DNA from: an uncultured Erysipelotrichaceae bacterium
GTDB lineage: Bacteria > Bacillota_I > Bacilli_A > RF39 > UBA660
Assembly: GCA_902797275.1 (NCBI GenBank)
Contig: CADBSI010000025.1
Coordinates: 1-14,130, forward strand
Direction of reading: 5' to 3'
Length of the DNA: 14,130 bases
This document shows positions 1 to 7,107 of this stretch, piece after piece (position 1 is the first letter of the stretch; every line of letters begins with the position of its first letter). The translations under genes and the position numbers were made by a program. The notes beneath the pieces were generated by a model, which was not told where the DNA came from, did not search any database, and saw only the letters and a list, made by a program, of their open reading frames with translations.

Positions 1-81
1 AGACTACAACGTTGATAGGCTGGAGATGGAAGCATGGTGACATGTTGAGTTGACCAGTACTAATAGATCGAGGATTTAATC
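1..81 (+). rRNA. 23S rRNA, 3' end (partial)
   Basis: This is the 3' terminal segment of a large-subunit rRNA gene that begins before the window. The conserved tract with GTTGATAGGCTGGA, then GTTGAGTTGACCAGTACTAATAG and GATCGAGGATTTAATC is the usual bacterial 23S terminus. The mature 3' end is placed near base 81 by similarity to known ends and could be off by a few bases. The 5S gene follows after about 65 bases, so this is the tail of an rRNA operon. Confidence 0.93.
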
Positions 82-146
82 ATAAATTGTTAAATTAATT
101 TGATGTGCACATTATTCAAGTTTTGAAAGAACTATTCATTATATTT

Positions 147-255
147 TCTTAGTGATTATAGCAAGGAGGGTACACCTGTTCCCATACCGAACACAGAAGT
201 TAAGCTCCTTAACGCCGAAGATAGTTGTTTATGCTAAAATAGGAAATCGCTAAGA
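147..255 (+). rRNA. rrf: 5S rRNA
   Basis: Complete 5S rRNA of about 109 nt. The terminal helix is formed by TCTTAGTGAT at the 5' end and ATCGCTAAGA at the 3' end, fully paired with one G-U. The conserved internal tract CCGAACACAGAAGTTAAGC is at 184-202 and CGCCGAAGATAGTTG follows. The length is shorter than the roughly 117 nt of Bacillus 5S and closer to the shortened 5S of Mollicutes. It lies about 65 bases after the 23S end and is followed by a T-rich tract. Ends are set by the terminal helix and may be off by one or two bases. Confidence 0.93.
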
Positions 256-306
256 ATTTTTTTATTATTTTTTACGTATATTTTATAATTGAAATATGTA
301 AAAAAA
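256..306 (+). terminator. Probable end of the rRNA operon (T-rich tract plus imperfect hairpin)
   Basis: Directly after the 5S terminal helix comes a T-rich run (258-273). An imperfect hairpin overlaps it: TTTTTTAC at 268-275 pairs with GTAAAAAA at 298-305, and ATATTT at 278-283 pairs with AAATAT at 292-297, with a two-base bulge. The 5S end followed by U-rich sequence is the most plausible termination signal. The hairpin itself lacks a downstream T-run, so the exact stop point is uncertain. Confidence 0.4.
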
Positions 307-322
307 GATTAAAAATATGTTG

Positions 323-328
323 TATAAT
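323..328 (+). promoter_or_regulatory. Possible -10 element for the tsa operon
   Basis: A TATAAT hexamer lies 38 bases upstream of the tsaE start. No convincing -35 box is present 16-18 bases upstream, where the sequence is an A-run, so the assignment is weak. Read-through from the rRNA operon is an alternative source of tsaE transcripts. Confidence 0.3.
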
Positions 329-366
329 ATATTTTTTTTTTATATAATTAAGTGGGTGAAAGAAAA

Positions 367-819
367 ATGGAATATAAAATAACATCATATAATGAAAGAG
401 ATACTGCAGAACTTGCAGAAAATATAGAATCAGAAAAATTTCCTAATATGGTTATTTGCCTAATAGGAGATTTAGGTAGTGGTAAAACTGTCTTTGTTAA
501 AGCTTTTGCTAATTCTTTAGGAATAGATGAACATATAACTTCTCCTACCTTTAATATTATAAAAGAATATAATGATGGAGAAATGCCTTTATATCATATG
601 GATGTTTATCGCTTAGAAGATGCAAGAGAAGATATAGGAATAGAAGATTATTATGATAAATCAGGAATAACTATAATTGAATGGGCTGATATGATTAAAG
701 AACGTTTACCAGAAGAAAGACTAGAAATAAAATTTAAAATAATAGATGAAAATACAAGAGTTTTAGTTTTAACCCCATATGGACGTCAATATGAAGAAAT
801 ATGTGAGGTTGTATCATGA
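367..819 (+). CDS. tsaE: TsaE, ATPase of the tRNA t6A37 threonylcarbamoylation complex
   Basis: TsaE is the small P-loop ATPase that works with TsaB and TsaD in making N6-threonylcarbamoyladenosine at position 37 of ANN-decoding tRNAs in the cytoplasm. The 150-residue protein carries Walker A GDLGSGKT at residues 34-41, followed by the family signatures SPTFNIIKEY, HMDVYRLED and IIEWAD, and has the usual family length. I chose ATG at 367 because GGGTGA sits just upstream at good spacing and TsaE proteins start about here. The in-frame GTG at 352 would place that Shine-Dalgarno site inside the gene. The TGA stop overlaps the tsaB start (ATGA), which also shows that TGA is a stop codon in this genome. 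First gene of a four-gene cluster. Confidence 0.95.
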   Translation: MEYKITSYNERDTAELAENIESEKFPNMVICLIGDLGSGKTVFVKAFANSLGIDEHITSPTFNIIKEYNDGEMPLYHMDVYRLEDAREDIGIEDYYDKSGITIIEWADMIKERLPEERLEIKFKIIDENTRVLVLTPYGRQYEEICEVVS

Positions 820-1442
820 AAATACTTTATATAGATACTTCTACTGATTATTTATATACTGGTATAGTTTCTGATAATATTTTACTTGCAGAAATAAAAC
901 AAAAATTTAGTCATGATTTATCAAAATATGCTTTGTACGAAATTTCTGAAATGTTAAAAAAAGTAAATATCAATCCTACTGAAGTTGATAAAATAATTGT
1001 TGTAAATGGCCCAGGTTCATTTACTGGTATTAGAGTAGGAATGACAATTGCTAAAATATATGCTTATACTTTAAAAAAGAAAATAATTTCTATTTCTAGT
1101 TTAGATGCAATGCAAATAGGCATATCTTCTAATAATTTAATAGTTCCAGTTATTGATGCAAGACGTGGTTTTGTCTATGCAGGTATTTATCAAGATAATA
1201 AAGAATTATTAAAAAAACAATATATAAAATTTGAAGATTTATTAGATAAATTAAATAACTATCAAAAAGAATATATAATAGTAAGTAATGATAATTTAAA
1301 AATAGATAACGTAGTTAGTTATAATCCTGATATTTTAAAAATAGTTAACACTTACAAAGATAATGAAGATATTAATCCTCATTTAGTAGAACCAAATTAT
1401 TTAAAATTAACTGAAGCTGAAGAAAATTTACAAAGGAATTAA
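816..1442 (+). CDS. tsaB: TsaB, scaffold subunit of the t6A37 complex
   Basis: TsaB is the inactive ASKHA-fold paralogue of TsaD that dimerises with it and bridges to TsaE. The 208-residue protein opens with MKILYIDTS and has the conserved NGPGSFTGIRVGM near residues 63-75, followed by ISSLDA and IDARRGFVYAG. These are typical of bacterial TsaB (YeaZ/YdiC). Its length is slightly below that of Bacillus TsaB. It overlaps tsaE by four bases (ATGA), with GAGGT seven bases before the start, so translational coupling is likely. The last codons contain the AAAGGA ribosome site of the next gene. The C-terminal half is divergent and rich in Lys and Asn, as in other AT-rich genomes. Confidence 0.93.
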   Translation: MKILYIDTSTDYLYTGIVSDNILLAEIKQKFSHDLSKYALYEISEMLKKVNINPTEVDKIIVVNGPGSFTGIRVGMTIAKIYAYTLKKKIISISSLDAMQIGISSNNLIVPVIDARRGFVYAGIYQDNKELLKKQYIKFEDLLDKLNNYQKEYIIVSNDNLKIDNVVSYNPDILKIVNTYKDNEDINPHLVEPNYLKLTEAEENLQRN

Positions 1443-1443
1443 A

Positions 1444-1872
1444 ATGATAACTACTTTATTAGAAACTGATACTAAAAAACAGTTAGAATTAGAAGAAAAA
1501 TTTAAAGAAATATTTATCAACAATGATATAAAAAGAGATTTTCAAAACAATCCCTATACTAATTATTTAATTTATTTAATAGATGATAAAATAGTAGGAT
1601 TTATTAATTATTTACTTATATATGATCGAATGGAAATAGTTAATTTTAATGTTTTAGAATTTTTTCAAGATAAACATATAGGTTCAAGTTTATTAGAAAA
1701 AATAATTGAAATAGCCAAAAGTAATAATTTAAAAAATATTACTTTAGAAGTAAGAAGTGATAATGTAAAAGCAATATATTTATATAAAAAATATGGTTTT
1801 AAAGAAGTTGCTATTAGAAAAAATTATTATAATGATACTGATGGAATATTAATGGAAAAAGAGTTGATGTAA
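1444..1872 (+). CDS. rimI: RimI-type GNAT N-acetyltransferase
   Basis: A single GNAT domain of 142 residues. The acetyl-CoA loop region is QDKHIGSSLLEKIIEIA, followed by LEVRSDNVKAIYLYKKYGF and the C-terminal RKNYYNDTDGILMEKEL, which is the RimI pattern (LEVR.sN..A..LY...GF, RknYY). In known bacteria RimI acetylates the N-terminal alanine of ribosomal protein S18, although the substrate here is inferred. It starts one base after the tsaB stop, with AAAGGA six bases upstream, and ends directly against the tsaD ATG. Placement between tsaB and tsaD is the standard Firmicutes arrangement and supports RimI over a generic GNAT. Confidence 0.88.
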   Translation: MITTLLETDTKKQLELEEKFKEIFINNDIKRDFQNNPYTNYLIYLIDDKIVGFINYLLIYDRMEIVNFNVLEFFQDKHIGSSLLEKIIEIAKSNNLKNITLEVRSDNVKAIYLYKKYGFKEVAIRKNYYNDTDGILMEKELM

Positions 1873-2877
1873 ATGAAAGATATATATATATTAGGAATAG
1901 AATCTAGTTGTGATGAAACTAGTTTTTCAATTGTAAAAAATGGAACTGATGAAATAGCTACCGTTATTTCCAGTCAGATAGATATTCATAAAAAATATGG
2001 TGGTGTTGTACCTGAAATAGCAAGTAGAGCTCATATTAAAAACATAACTTTTGTTTTAGAAGAATGTTTAGAAAAAGCTAATATGAAAATGGAAGATATA
2101 GATGCTATAGCCGTTACTTATGGACCAGGTTTAATTGGAAGTTTATTAGTAGGTGTTGAATGTGCTAAAACCTTAGCTTATTTATACAATAAACCATTAG
2201 TACCAGTTCATCATATATCAGGTCATATATATGCTAATAATTTAATAAAAAGATTAGAATTTCCTTTAATAGCTTTAGTTATTAGTGGTGGTCATACCGA
2301 ACTTATTTATATGCAAAAAGATTATGACTTTCAAAAACTTGGTGGAACACTTGATGATGCTGTAGGAGAATGCTATGACAAGGTAGGACGTGTAATTAAT
2401 GTTGAATACCCAGGAGGACCAGTAATTGATAGATTAGCAACAGTAGGTAGTCATACTTACGACTTACCAATTCCTTTAAATGATGACTCTTATAACTTTA
2501 GTTTTAGTGGTTTAAAAAGTGCAGTTATAAATTTAGCTCATAATGAAGCTCAAAGAGGCCATGAATTAAATAAAGAAGACTTGGCTAAGTCGTTTCAAGA
2601 TGTAGTAGTTGAAACACTAACAAAGAAAACTATGAAAGCTATTAAAGAATACCAGGTTAAAAACTTTATTCTAGCTGGAGGAGTAGCTGCTAATAAAGGA
2701 ATAAGAAGTAAATTCCAAGAACTATGTGAAGAAAACAAGATAAACTATACATTTCCAAGTATAAAATATTCAACCGATAATGCAGCTATGATTGCAAGTA
2801 GTGGTTATTATGCTTATATATTAGGTAGACGAGCTGATTTAACTTTAAATCCAGTTTCAAGTGTTGAATTAAAATAA
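1873..2877 (+). CDS. tsaD: TsaD, catalytic subunit of tRNA N6-threonylcarbamoyladenosine synthesis
   Basis: TsaD (Gcp/Kae1/YgjD) transfers the threonylcarbamoyl group from threonylcarbamoyl-AMP to A37 of tRNA. All hallmarks are present in the 334-residue protein: GIESSCDET at 8-16, VTYGPGLIGSLLVG, metal-binding HxxxH as H114 and H118 in HHISGH, SGGHTEL, GGTLDDAVGECYDKVGR, FSGLKSAV, LAGGVAANKG, and the third metal ligand D302 in STDNAAMIA. The start abuts the rimI stop with no gap, so it is surely co-transcribed. The enzyme making threonylcarbamoyl-AMP (TsaC/TsaC2) is not in the window and must lie elsewhere. No strong GC-containing terminator follows; only an A/T stem separates it from the next promoter. 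Confidence 0.97.
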   Translation: MKDIYILGIESSCDETSFSIVKNGTDEIATVISSQIDIHKKYGGVVPEIASRAHIKNITFVLEECLEKANMKMEDIDAIAVTYGPGLIGSLLVGVECAKTLAYLYNKPLVPVHHISGHIYANNLIKRLEFPLIALVISGGHTELIYMQKDYDFQKLGGTLDDAVGECYDKVGRVINVEYPGGPVIDRLATVGSHTYDLPIPLNDDSYNFSFSGLKSAVINLAHNEAQRGHELNKEDLAKSFQDVVVETLTKKTMKAIKEYQVKNFILAGGVAANKGIRSKFQELCEENKINYTFPSIKYSTDNAAMIASSGYYAYILGRRADLTLNPVSSVELK

Positions 2878-2901
2878 ATTTTAAAAAATTAAAAAAAATA
2901 C

Positions 2902-2931
2902 TTGCTTTTTTAATCAAACATATGTTATCCT
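2902..2931 (+). promoter_or_regulatory. Promoter upstream of the uracil permease leader
   Basis: TTGCTT at 2902-2907 and TATCCT at 2926-2931 are separated by 18 bases, and TGT directly before the -10 gives an extended -10 element. The expected start of transcription is about 2935-2938. That would put the ribosome site of the small leader ORF at the extreme 5' end of the RNA. Confidence 0.55.
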
Positions 2932-2946
2932 GTTAAAGGTGATAAG

Positions 2947-3057
2947 ATGAAAAAGAAAAATAGGTTTCTAAACTTAAATGTAAAAAGAAAAACAAAAGAC
3001 CTATTTTTGGCATTTTTATCATTTATATTTATGACAAATAAACATCAATTTTTATAA
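2947..3057 (+). CDS. Possible 36-residue leader peptide before uracil permease
   Basis: A short ORF starts at ATG 2947, preceded by AAAGGTGAT, a strong match to the anti-Shine-Dalgarno sequence at suitable spacing. It ends at TAA 3055-3057, inside the loop of a terminator-like hairpin. The peptide begins MKKKNRFLNLNVKRK and continues with a hydrophobic stretch, LFLAFLSFIF (residues 19-28). I do not recognise it. The placement suggests a translated leader controlling the permease gene, but it could also be a chance ORF in AT-rich DNA. The promoter start predicted at 2935-2938 would clip part of the ribosome site, which counts against efficient translation. Confidence 0.4.
   Translation: MKKKNRFLNLNVKRKTKDLFLAFLSFIFMTNKHQFL
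2956..3008 (+). promoter_or_regulatory. Inverted repeat in the uracil permease leader
   Basis: AAAAATAGGT at 2956-2965 is perfectly complementary to ACCTATTTTT at 2999-3008. Inside it, TTTCT (2965-2969) can pair with AGAAA (2986-2990). The 3' arm runs into a T-rich stretch. This could be one of two alternative leader structures. It does not match the PyrR-binding, purine or preQ1 motifs I know. Confidence 0.45.
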
Positions 3058-3080
3058 TTGGTGTTTTATTTTGTATTTTT
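3040..3080 (+). terminator. Terminator-like hairpin in the uracil permease leader (attenuator candidate)
   Basis: AAACATCAATT at 3040-3050 pairs with AATTGGTGTTT at 3056-3066 (11 pairs, one G-U) with a five-base loop, and is followed by a T-rich run (TATTTTGTATTTTT). It lies between the leader promoter and the permease ribosome site at 3091-3097, the usual position of a transcription attenuator. The stem is A/T-rich and only moderately stable. Confidence 0.45.
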
Positions 3081-3102
3081 ATAATTGTTGAAGGAGGATT
3101 AT

Positions 3103-4398
3103 ATGAAAAAAAACAATTATTTACTTTATGATGTAGACGAGACACCACCATTTGGTAAAATGTTTATTTTAGCTTTACAACATGTTTTAGCTATGTTTGG
3201 AGCAACTATTTTAGTTCCTATTTTAGTTAATGAAATAGCAGGATGTGAAGTATTAACAATACCAGTTGCTTTATTTACAAGTGGACTTGGAACTTTAATT
3301 TATATTTTATGTACTAAGGGAAAATCACCTGTTTACTTAGGATCATCATTTGCTTTTATTTCTCCAATTGCTTATGCTTACTTAGCTGGTGGAAAAAGTG
3401 GAGTAGGACTTGGAATATTTGCAGTTGGATTAATATACGTAATAGTAGCTATTTTAATTAAAATATTTGGTCATGATTGGATACATAAACTTATACCACC
3501 TGTTGTAATTGGTCCTATGATTATGGTAATTGGCTTAGGACTTGCTCCAACAGCTATATCTGAAATTGGTATAAATGGAGGAGATTTAAATCTTAAATAT
3601 TTAATCGTAGCCATTGTATCATTCATTGTAACAGCAATAACAGCAACTAGAGCTAAAGGATTTTTAAAAATAATTCCATTTCTAATAGGAATAGTATCAG
3701 GCTATGTCTTATCAATAATACTTGGTCTTGTTGATTTTACTAGTATTCAAAAAGAAAGTTATTTCAGTATTCCAAAATTTATTTTACCTTTTAAAGACTA
3801 TGCGTTAAGCCTTAAGGGAATTTTAACTATAGCTCCAATTGCCTTAGTAACAATAGCAGAACATTTAGGTGATCATATGGCACTATCAACTATAATAAAA
3901 AAAGATTTAATAAAAGATCCAGGTTTAGATAAAACTTTACTGGGTGATGGAATAGCAACAAGTGTAGCTGGCCTTTTAGGTGGACCTGCTAATACAACCT
4001 ATGGAGAGAATACATCAGTTGTTGGAATGACTAAAGTAGCATCAGTTAAAGTAATAGGTTTAGCAGCTATTATAGCAATTATAATTAGCTTCTTTGGAAA
4101 AATAATTGGAGTACTTGCTACTATACCAAGTCCAGTTCTTGGAGGAATTTCTCTTCTTCTATATGGTTTTATAGCTGTAAATGGCCTAAAAGTAATTGTA
4201 CAAAATCAAATAGACTTTGATGACGTAAAAAATGTTATAGTAGTATCAACTATGTTAGTTTTAGGACTAGGAGGAGCTGTTATATCAATAATAACTAAAA
4301 ATACTAATATTCAAATATCTGGTATGAGCCTAGCAGCAATTATAGGAATAATATTAAATTTAATTTTACCAAATACCAAAAAAGAAACTAATAAATAA
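3103..4398 (+). CDS. uraA: Uracil permease, NCS2/UraA family
   Basis: A 431-residue polytopic inner-membrane symporter for uracil uptake. The opening, YDVDETPPFGKMFILALQHV and then LAMFGATILVPIL, and the segment GKSPVYLGSSFAFISP are close to E. coli UraA and Bacillus PyrP and distinguish it from xanthine or guanine members of NCS2. The two substrate-binding glutamates of UraA correspond to E253 in AEHLGDH and E302 in TTYGENT, with the same 49-residue spacing. ATG 3103 is chosen because AAGGAGG lies five bases upstream; an upstream in-frame TTG at 3085 lacks this. The gene is monocistronic, with its own promoter, a long leader containing hairpins, and a terminator after the stop. It serves pyrimidine salvage. 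Confidence 0.93.
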   Translation: MKKNNYLLYDVDETPPFGKMFILALQHVLAMFGATILVPILVNEIAGCEVLTIPVALFTSGLGTLIYILCTKGKSPVYLGSSFAFISPIAYAYLAGGKSGVGLGIFAVGLIYVIVAILIKIFGHDWIHKLIPPVVIGPMIMVIGLGLAPTAISEIGINGGDLNLKYLIVAIVSFIVTAITATRAKGFLKIIPFLIGIVSGYVLSIILGLVDFTSIQKESYFSIPKFILPFKDYALSLKGILTIAPIALVTIAEHLGDHMALSTIIKKDLIKDPGLDKTLLGDGIATSVAGLLGGPANTTYGENTSVVGMTKVASVKVIGLAAIIAIIISFFGKIIGVLATIPSPVLGGISLLLYGFIAVNGLKVIVQNQIDFDDVKNVIVVSTMLVLGLGGAVISIITKNTNIQISGMSLAAIIGIILNLILPNTKKETNK

Positions 4399-4428
4399 AA
4401 AATAACAACTAAAAAAAACAAAAAAATT

Positions 4429-4468
4429 AATAGATAAGAAAGTATTAATAATCTTATCTATTTTCATT
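4429..4468 (+). terminator. Terminator after uraA
   Basis: AATAGATAAG at 4429-4438 and CTTATCTATT at 4453-4462 form a perfect 10-bp stem, running into TTTTCATTT. It lies 30 bases after the uraA stop and just before the next promoter. Confidence 0.75.
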
Positions 4469-4496
4469 TGCAAAAATAACAAAAACATGGTAAAAT
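4468..4496 (+). promoter_or_regulatory. Promoter of the SDR-ynbB-rluA-like operon
   Basis: TTGCAA at 4468-4473 and TAAAAT at 4491-4496 are exactly 17 bases apart, and TGG precedes the -10 to give an extended -10 element. Transcription is expected to start near 4503, leaving a short leader with GAGG at 4509-4512 ahead of the ATG at 4518. The -35 box overlaps the tail of the uraA terminator. Confidence 0.75.
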
Positions 4497-4517
4497 CTTT
4501 ACTGAATTGAGGTATGT

Positions 4518-5219
4518 ATGAATGCAGTAATTACAGGAGCAAGTGTAGGAATTGGCTATAACTTAGCTTTAAAACTTGCTAATTTAGGTTATGATTTATA
4601 TTTAACCTATTATAATAATCAAACAAATATTTTAAAATTAAAAGAAGAAATAGAAAATGAAACCAAGGTTAAATGTTATATTAACAAATTAGATTTAAAA
4701 AATGAACAAAATATTATTGAAGTATGTCATGATATTTTAACTAAATTTTCTAAAATAAATATCTTAGTTAATAATGCTTCTATTTCAAATGATAATTTAT
4801 TTCTTGATAAAACTAAGGAAGAATTCATGCAAGTATTAGAAGTAAATGTTGTAGGAACTTTTTTAATGACTAAATACTTAATTGAAAATATCAAAGATTT
4901 TGTTATTAATATGTCTTCAACAGATGGAATAGATACTTATAGTATTTATAATTTAGATTATGCTATTAGTAAATCAGCTATTATTCAATTAACTAAGAGT
5001 ATGAGTTTAATTTTTCCAAATATAAAAACAATTGCTATAGCACCTAATTGGGTAGAAACAGAATCTACTTTAGAAATTGATAAAACTTATTTAGAAAATG
5101 AACTTAAAAGAATAGGTCAAGAAAAATTAATAAGCATTGATACAGTTAGTAATAAAATAATTGATATAATCAAAAATAATAATATAAAAAGTGGAGAAGT
5201 GATTAAAATATATGAATAA
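4518..5219 (+). CDS. SDR-family oxidoreductase (FabG-like)
   Basis: A 233-residue classical short-chain dehydrogenase/reductase. It shows the nucleotide-binding TGASVGIG at residues 6-13, NNAS at 85-88 (usual NNAG), the active-site N109 in EVNVVG, S134 in NMSST, and Y148/K152 in YAISK, so the full Asn-Ser-Tyr-Lys tetrad is present. The cofactor and substrate cannot be read from the sequence. A 3-oxoacyl-ACP reductase role is possible, but the absence of fatty-acid genes nearby and the company of a PLP enzyme make this uncertain. It overlaps the next gene by eight bases. GAGG precedes the start by five bases; ATG 4514 is out of frame. Confidence 0.82.
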   Translation: MNAVITGASVGIGYNLALKLANLGYDLYLTYYNNQTNILKLKEEIENETKVKCYINKLDLKNEQNIIEVCHDILTKFSKINILVNNASISNDNLFLDKTKEEFMQVLEVNVVGTFLMTKYLIENIKDFVINMSSTDGIDTYSIYNLDYAISKSAIIQLTKSMSLIFPNIKTIAIAPNWVETESTLEIDKTYLENELKRIGQEKLISIDTVSNKIIDIIKNNNIKSGEVIKIYE

Positions 5220-6471
5220 TTTAGATGAAATAATTAAAAAAATAGATAATAAAATTCAAGAAAATAATTTATTTAAATCTATAAATGCTTTAGAGGAGTA
5301 TTATAGTTCTTTAATAATCGAAGCATTTAAAAAATATCAAATAACCCAAACAGATTTTAATGGAACAACAGGTTATGGTTATGATGATGTAGGTCGTGAT
5401 AAAATTGAACAAGTTTTTTCTTATGTTTTAGATAGTGAAGCTTCTCTTGTTCGTAGTCAATTTATTTCAGGAACTCATGCTTTAACGACAACTTTCTTTG
5501 GTCTTTTAAGACCAGGAGATACTTTATTATCAATAACTGGTAAACCATATGATACTTTAGATGAAGTAATTGGAATAAAAGAAAATCCTAGTAGTTTAAA
5601 AGCTTTTAAGATTAATTTTAGTTTAATTGATTTAATTACTAATTCTTTAAATGAAAGTGATTTTGATTATGATGCTATTAAAACCTATTTAAAAAATAAT
5701 AAAGTAAAAGTAATAGAAATTCAAAGAAGTAGAGGTTATTCTACAAGAGAAGCTATTTCTTTAGATAAAATAAAAAAAGTAGTAGACTTAATTAAAAATA
5801 TTGATAAAGATATAATTATAATGGTTGATAATTGTTATTGCGAATTAACTGAATTTAAAACTCCAACTTCAAGTATAATAGGCTGTGATATTATGGTTGG
5901 TTCTTTAATTAAAAACTTAGGCGGTGGAATATGTCCTAATGGAGCTTATGTGGCTGGTAAGAAAAACTTAATCGATTTAGTTGCTGAAAGATTAACTGTT
6001 CCTGGACAAGGTGCTGAAGTAGGACCTAGTATGAATATGAATAAATTAATTTTACAAGGCTTATATATGGCCCCATCAGCTGTTAGTAGTAGTTTAAAGA
6101 CTAATTTATTTGCTTCACTTCTATTAGAAGAATTAGGTTATAAAACTAATCCTCGAAGTAATCAAACTCCAATTGATATTGTTTTAGCTATTACTTTTAA
6201 TGATCCAAATAAATTAATTAAATACGTTCAAGGTATTCAAGAATACAGTGCTATTGATAATTACTATGAACCAATTCCTTCTGATATGCCAGGATACTCT
6301 GATAAAATTATCATGGCAAGTGGTTCGTTTACTCAAGGAAGTTCAATTGAAATTTCTTGTGATGGTCCAATTAGACCACCTTATATAGCTTATCAACAAG
6401 GTTCCTTAACATATAGTTATGGTCGCCTTGCTGTTATAAATGCAGTTAGGAAAATAGAAAATGAAAGATAA
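5212..6471 (+). CDS. ynbB: YnbB-type PLP-dependent enzyme ('aluminium resistance' / methionine gamma-lyase-like family)
   Basis: A 419-residue fold-type I PLP enzyme of the family annotated as aluminium resistance protein or methionine gamma-lyase family protein (YnbB in Bacillus). Visible features are TTGYGYDDVGRD near 52-63, SQFISGTHA ending at residue 90 (phosphate-side loop), D206 in MVDNCYCE (expected to contact the pyridine nitrogen), and K234 in GSLIKNLGGG (Schiff-base lysine). They are followed by the well-conserved PNGAYVAG and the C-terminal GPIRPPYIAYQQGSLTY. The true reaction of this family is not settled to my knowledge, and the aluminium label is historical. It starts eight bases inside the SDR gene and ends 11 bases inside the pseudouridine synthase gene, so the three are translationally linked. 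Confidence 0.85.
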   Translation: MNNLDEIIKKIDNKIQENNLFKSINALEEYYSSLIIEAFKKYQITQTDFNGTTGYGYDDVGRDKIEQVFSYVLDSEASLVRSQFISGTHALTTTFFGLLRPGDTLLSITGKPYDTLDEVIGIKENPSSLKAFKINFSLIDLITNSLNESDFDYDAIKTYLKNNKVKVIEIQRSRGYSTREAISLDKIKKVVDLIKNIDKDIIIMVDNCYCELTEFKTPTSSIIGCDIMVGSLIKNLGGGICPNGAYVAGKKNLIDLVAERLTVPGQGAEVGPSMNMNKLILQGLYMAPSAVSSSLKTNLFASLLLEELGYKTNPRSNQTPIDIVLAITFNDPNKLIKYVQGIQEYSAIDNYYEPIPSDMPGYSDKIIMASGSFTQGSSIEISCDGPIRPPYIAYQQGSLTYSYGRLAVINAVRKIENER

Positions 6472-7105
6472 AATAAAAATATTATATGAAGATAAATATT
6501 TACTTATTGTAAATAAACCAAATAACTTATTAACAATTGCAACTTCTAAAGAAAAAGAAAATACCATGTATCATAAAGTATTATTATATTTAAGAAAGAA
6601 AAATCAAAAAGTTTTTATAGTCCATAGACTTGATAAAGATACCTCAGGACTTATCATATTTGCTAAATCAGAAAAAATAAAAAGATATCTTCAAGATAAC
6701 TTTAGTGAAATAACTCGTAAATATATGGCTATAGTAGAAGGAGTACTTATAAAAAAACAAGATACAATTAAATCCTATTTAGCTGAAACTAAAACTAATT
6801 TAGTTTATATAACAAATGATAAATCAGGTAAACTTGCAATTACAAATTATAAAGTTATTCTTGAAAAAAATAATTATTCTCTTTTAGATATAGAGATTAA
6901 AACCGGTAGAAAAAACCAAATAAGAGTTCAATTAAATAGTATAGGTCATCCTATCTTAGGAGATAAAAAATACGGTAATTCAAAACAAAAAGCAAGTAGA
7001 TTATACTTGCATGCATATTACTTAGAATTTGTTCATCCAATAACTAAAGAATTATTAAAAATAGAATTAGATGTACCTAAAGAATTTATTAATTTATTAA
7101 AATAA
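6461..7105 (+). CDS. RluA-family pseudouridine synthase
   Basis: A 214-residue enzyme that would isomerise uridine to pseudouridine in rRNA or tRNA. The catalytic motif HRLDKDTSG is at residues 55-63 with D58 as the nucleophile. YEDKYLLIVNKP is at 9-20, RKYMAIVEG follows, and the C-terminal GRKNQIRVQLNSIGHPILGDKKYG is typical of the RluA group. There is no N-terminal S4 RNA-binding domain, so it resembles the shorter RluA/RluC-like single-domain forms rather than RluD. The target nucleotide cannot be told from sequence. It overlaps the preceding gene by 11 bases, with GGA about nine bases before the ATG. The last gene of its operon, it ends just before a bidirectional terminator region. Confidence 0.88.
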   Translation: MKDKIKILYEDKYLLIVNKPNNLLTIATSKEKENTMYHKVLLYLRKKNQKVFIVHRLDKDTSGLIIFAKSEKIKRYLQDNFSEITRKYMAIVEGVLIKKQDTIKSYLAETKTNLVYITNDKSGKLAITNYKVILEKNNYSLLDIEIKTGRKNQIRVQLNSIGHPILGDKKYGNSKQKASRLYLHAYYLEFVHPITKELLKIELDVPKEFINLLK

Positions 7106-7107
7106 AG

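Noticed and set aside
352..366. GTG start for tsaE, five codons upstream
   Set aside because: The ribosome site GGGTGA would fall inside the gene; ATG 367 fits both spacing and family start.
817..819. TGA recoded as Trp, as in mycoplasmas
   Set aside because: TGA ends tsaE exactly at the expected length and overlaps the tsaB ATG, and conserved Trp residues use TGG.
2932..3060. Known riboswitch or PyrR-binding leader before uraA
   Set aside because: I found no match to the PyrR anti-antiterminator loop, purine, preQ1 or other aptamer cores I can recognise; left as an uncharacterised leader.
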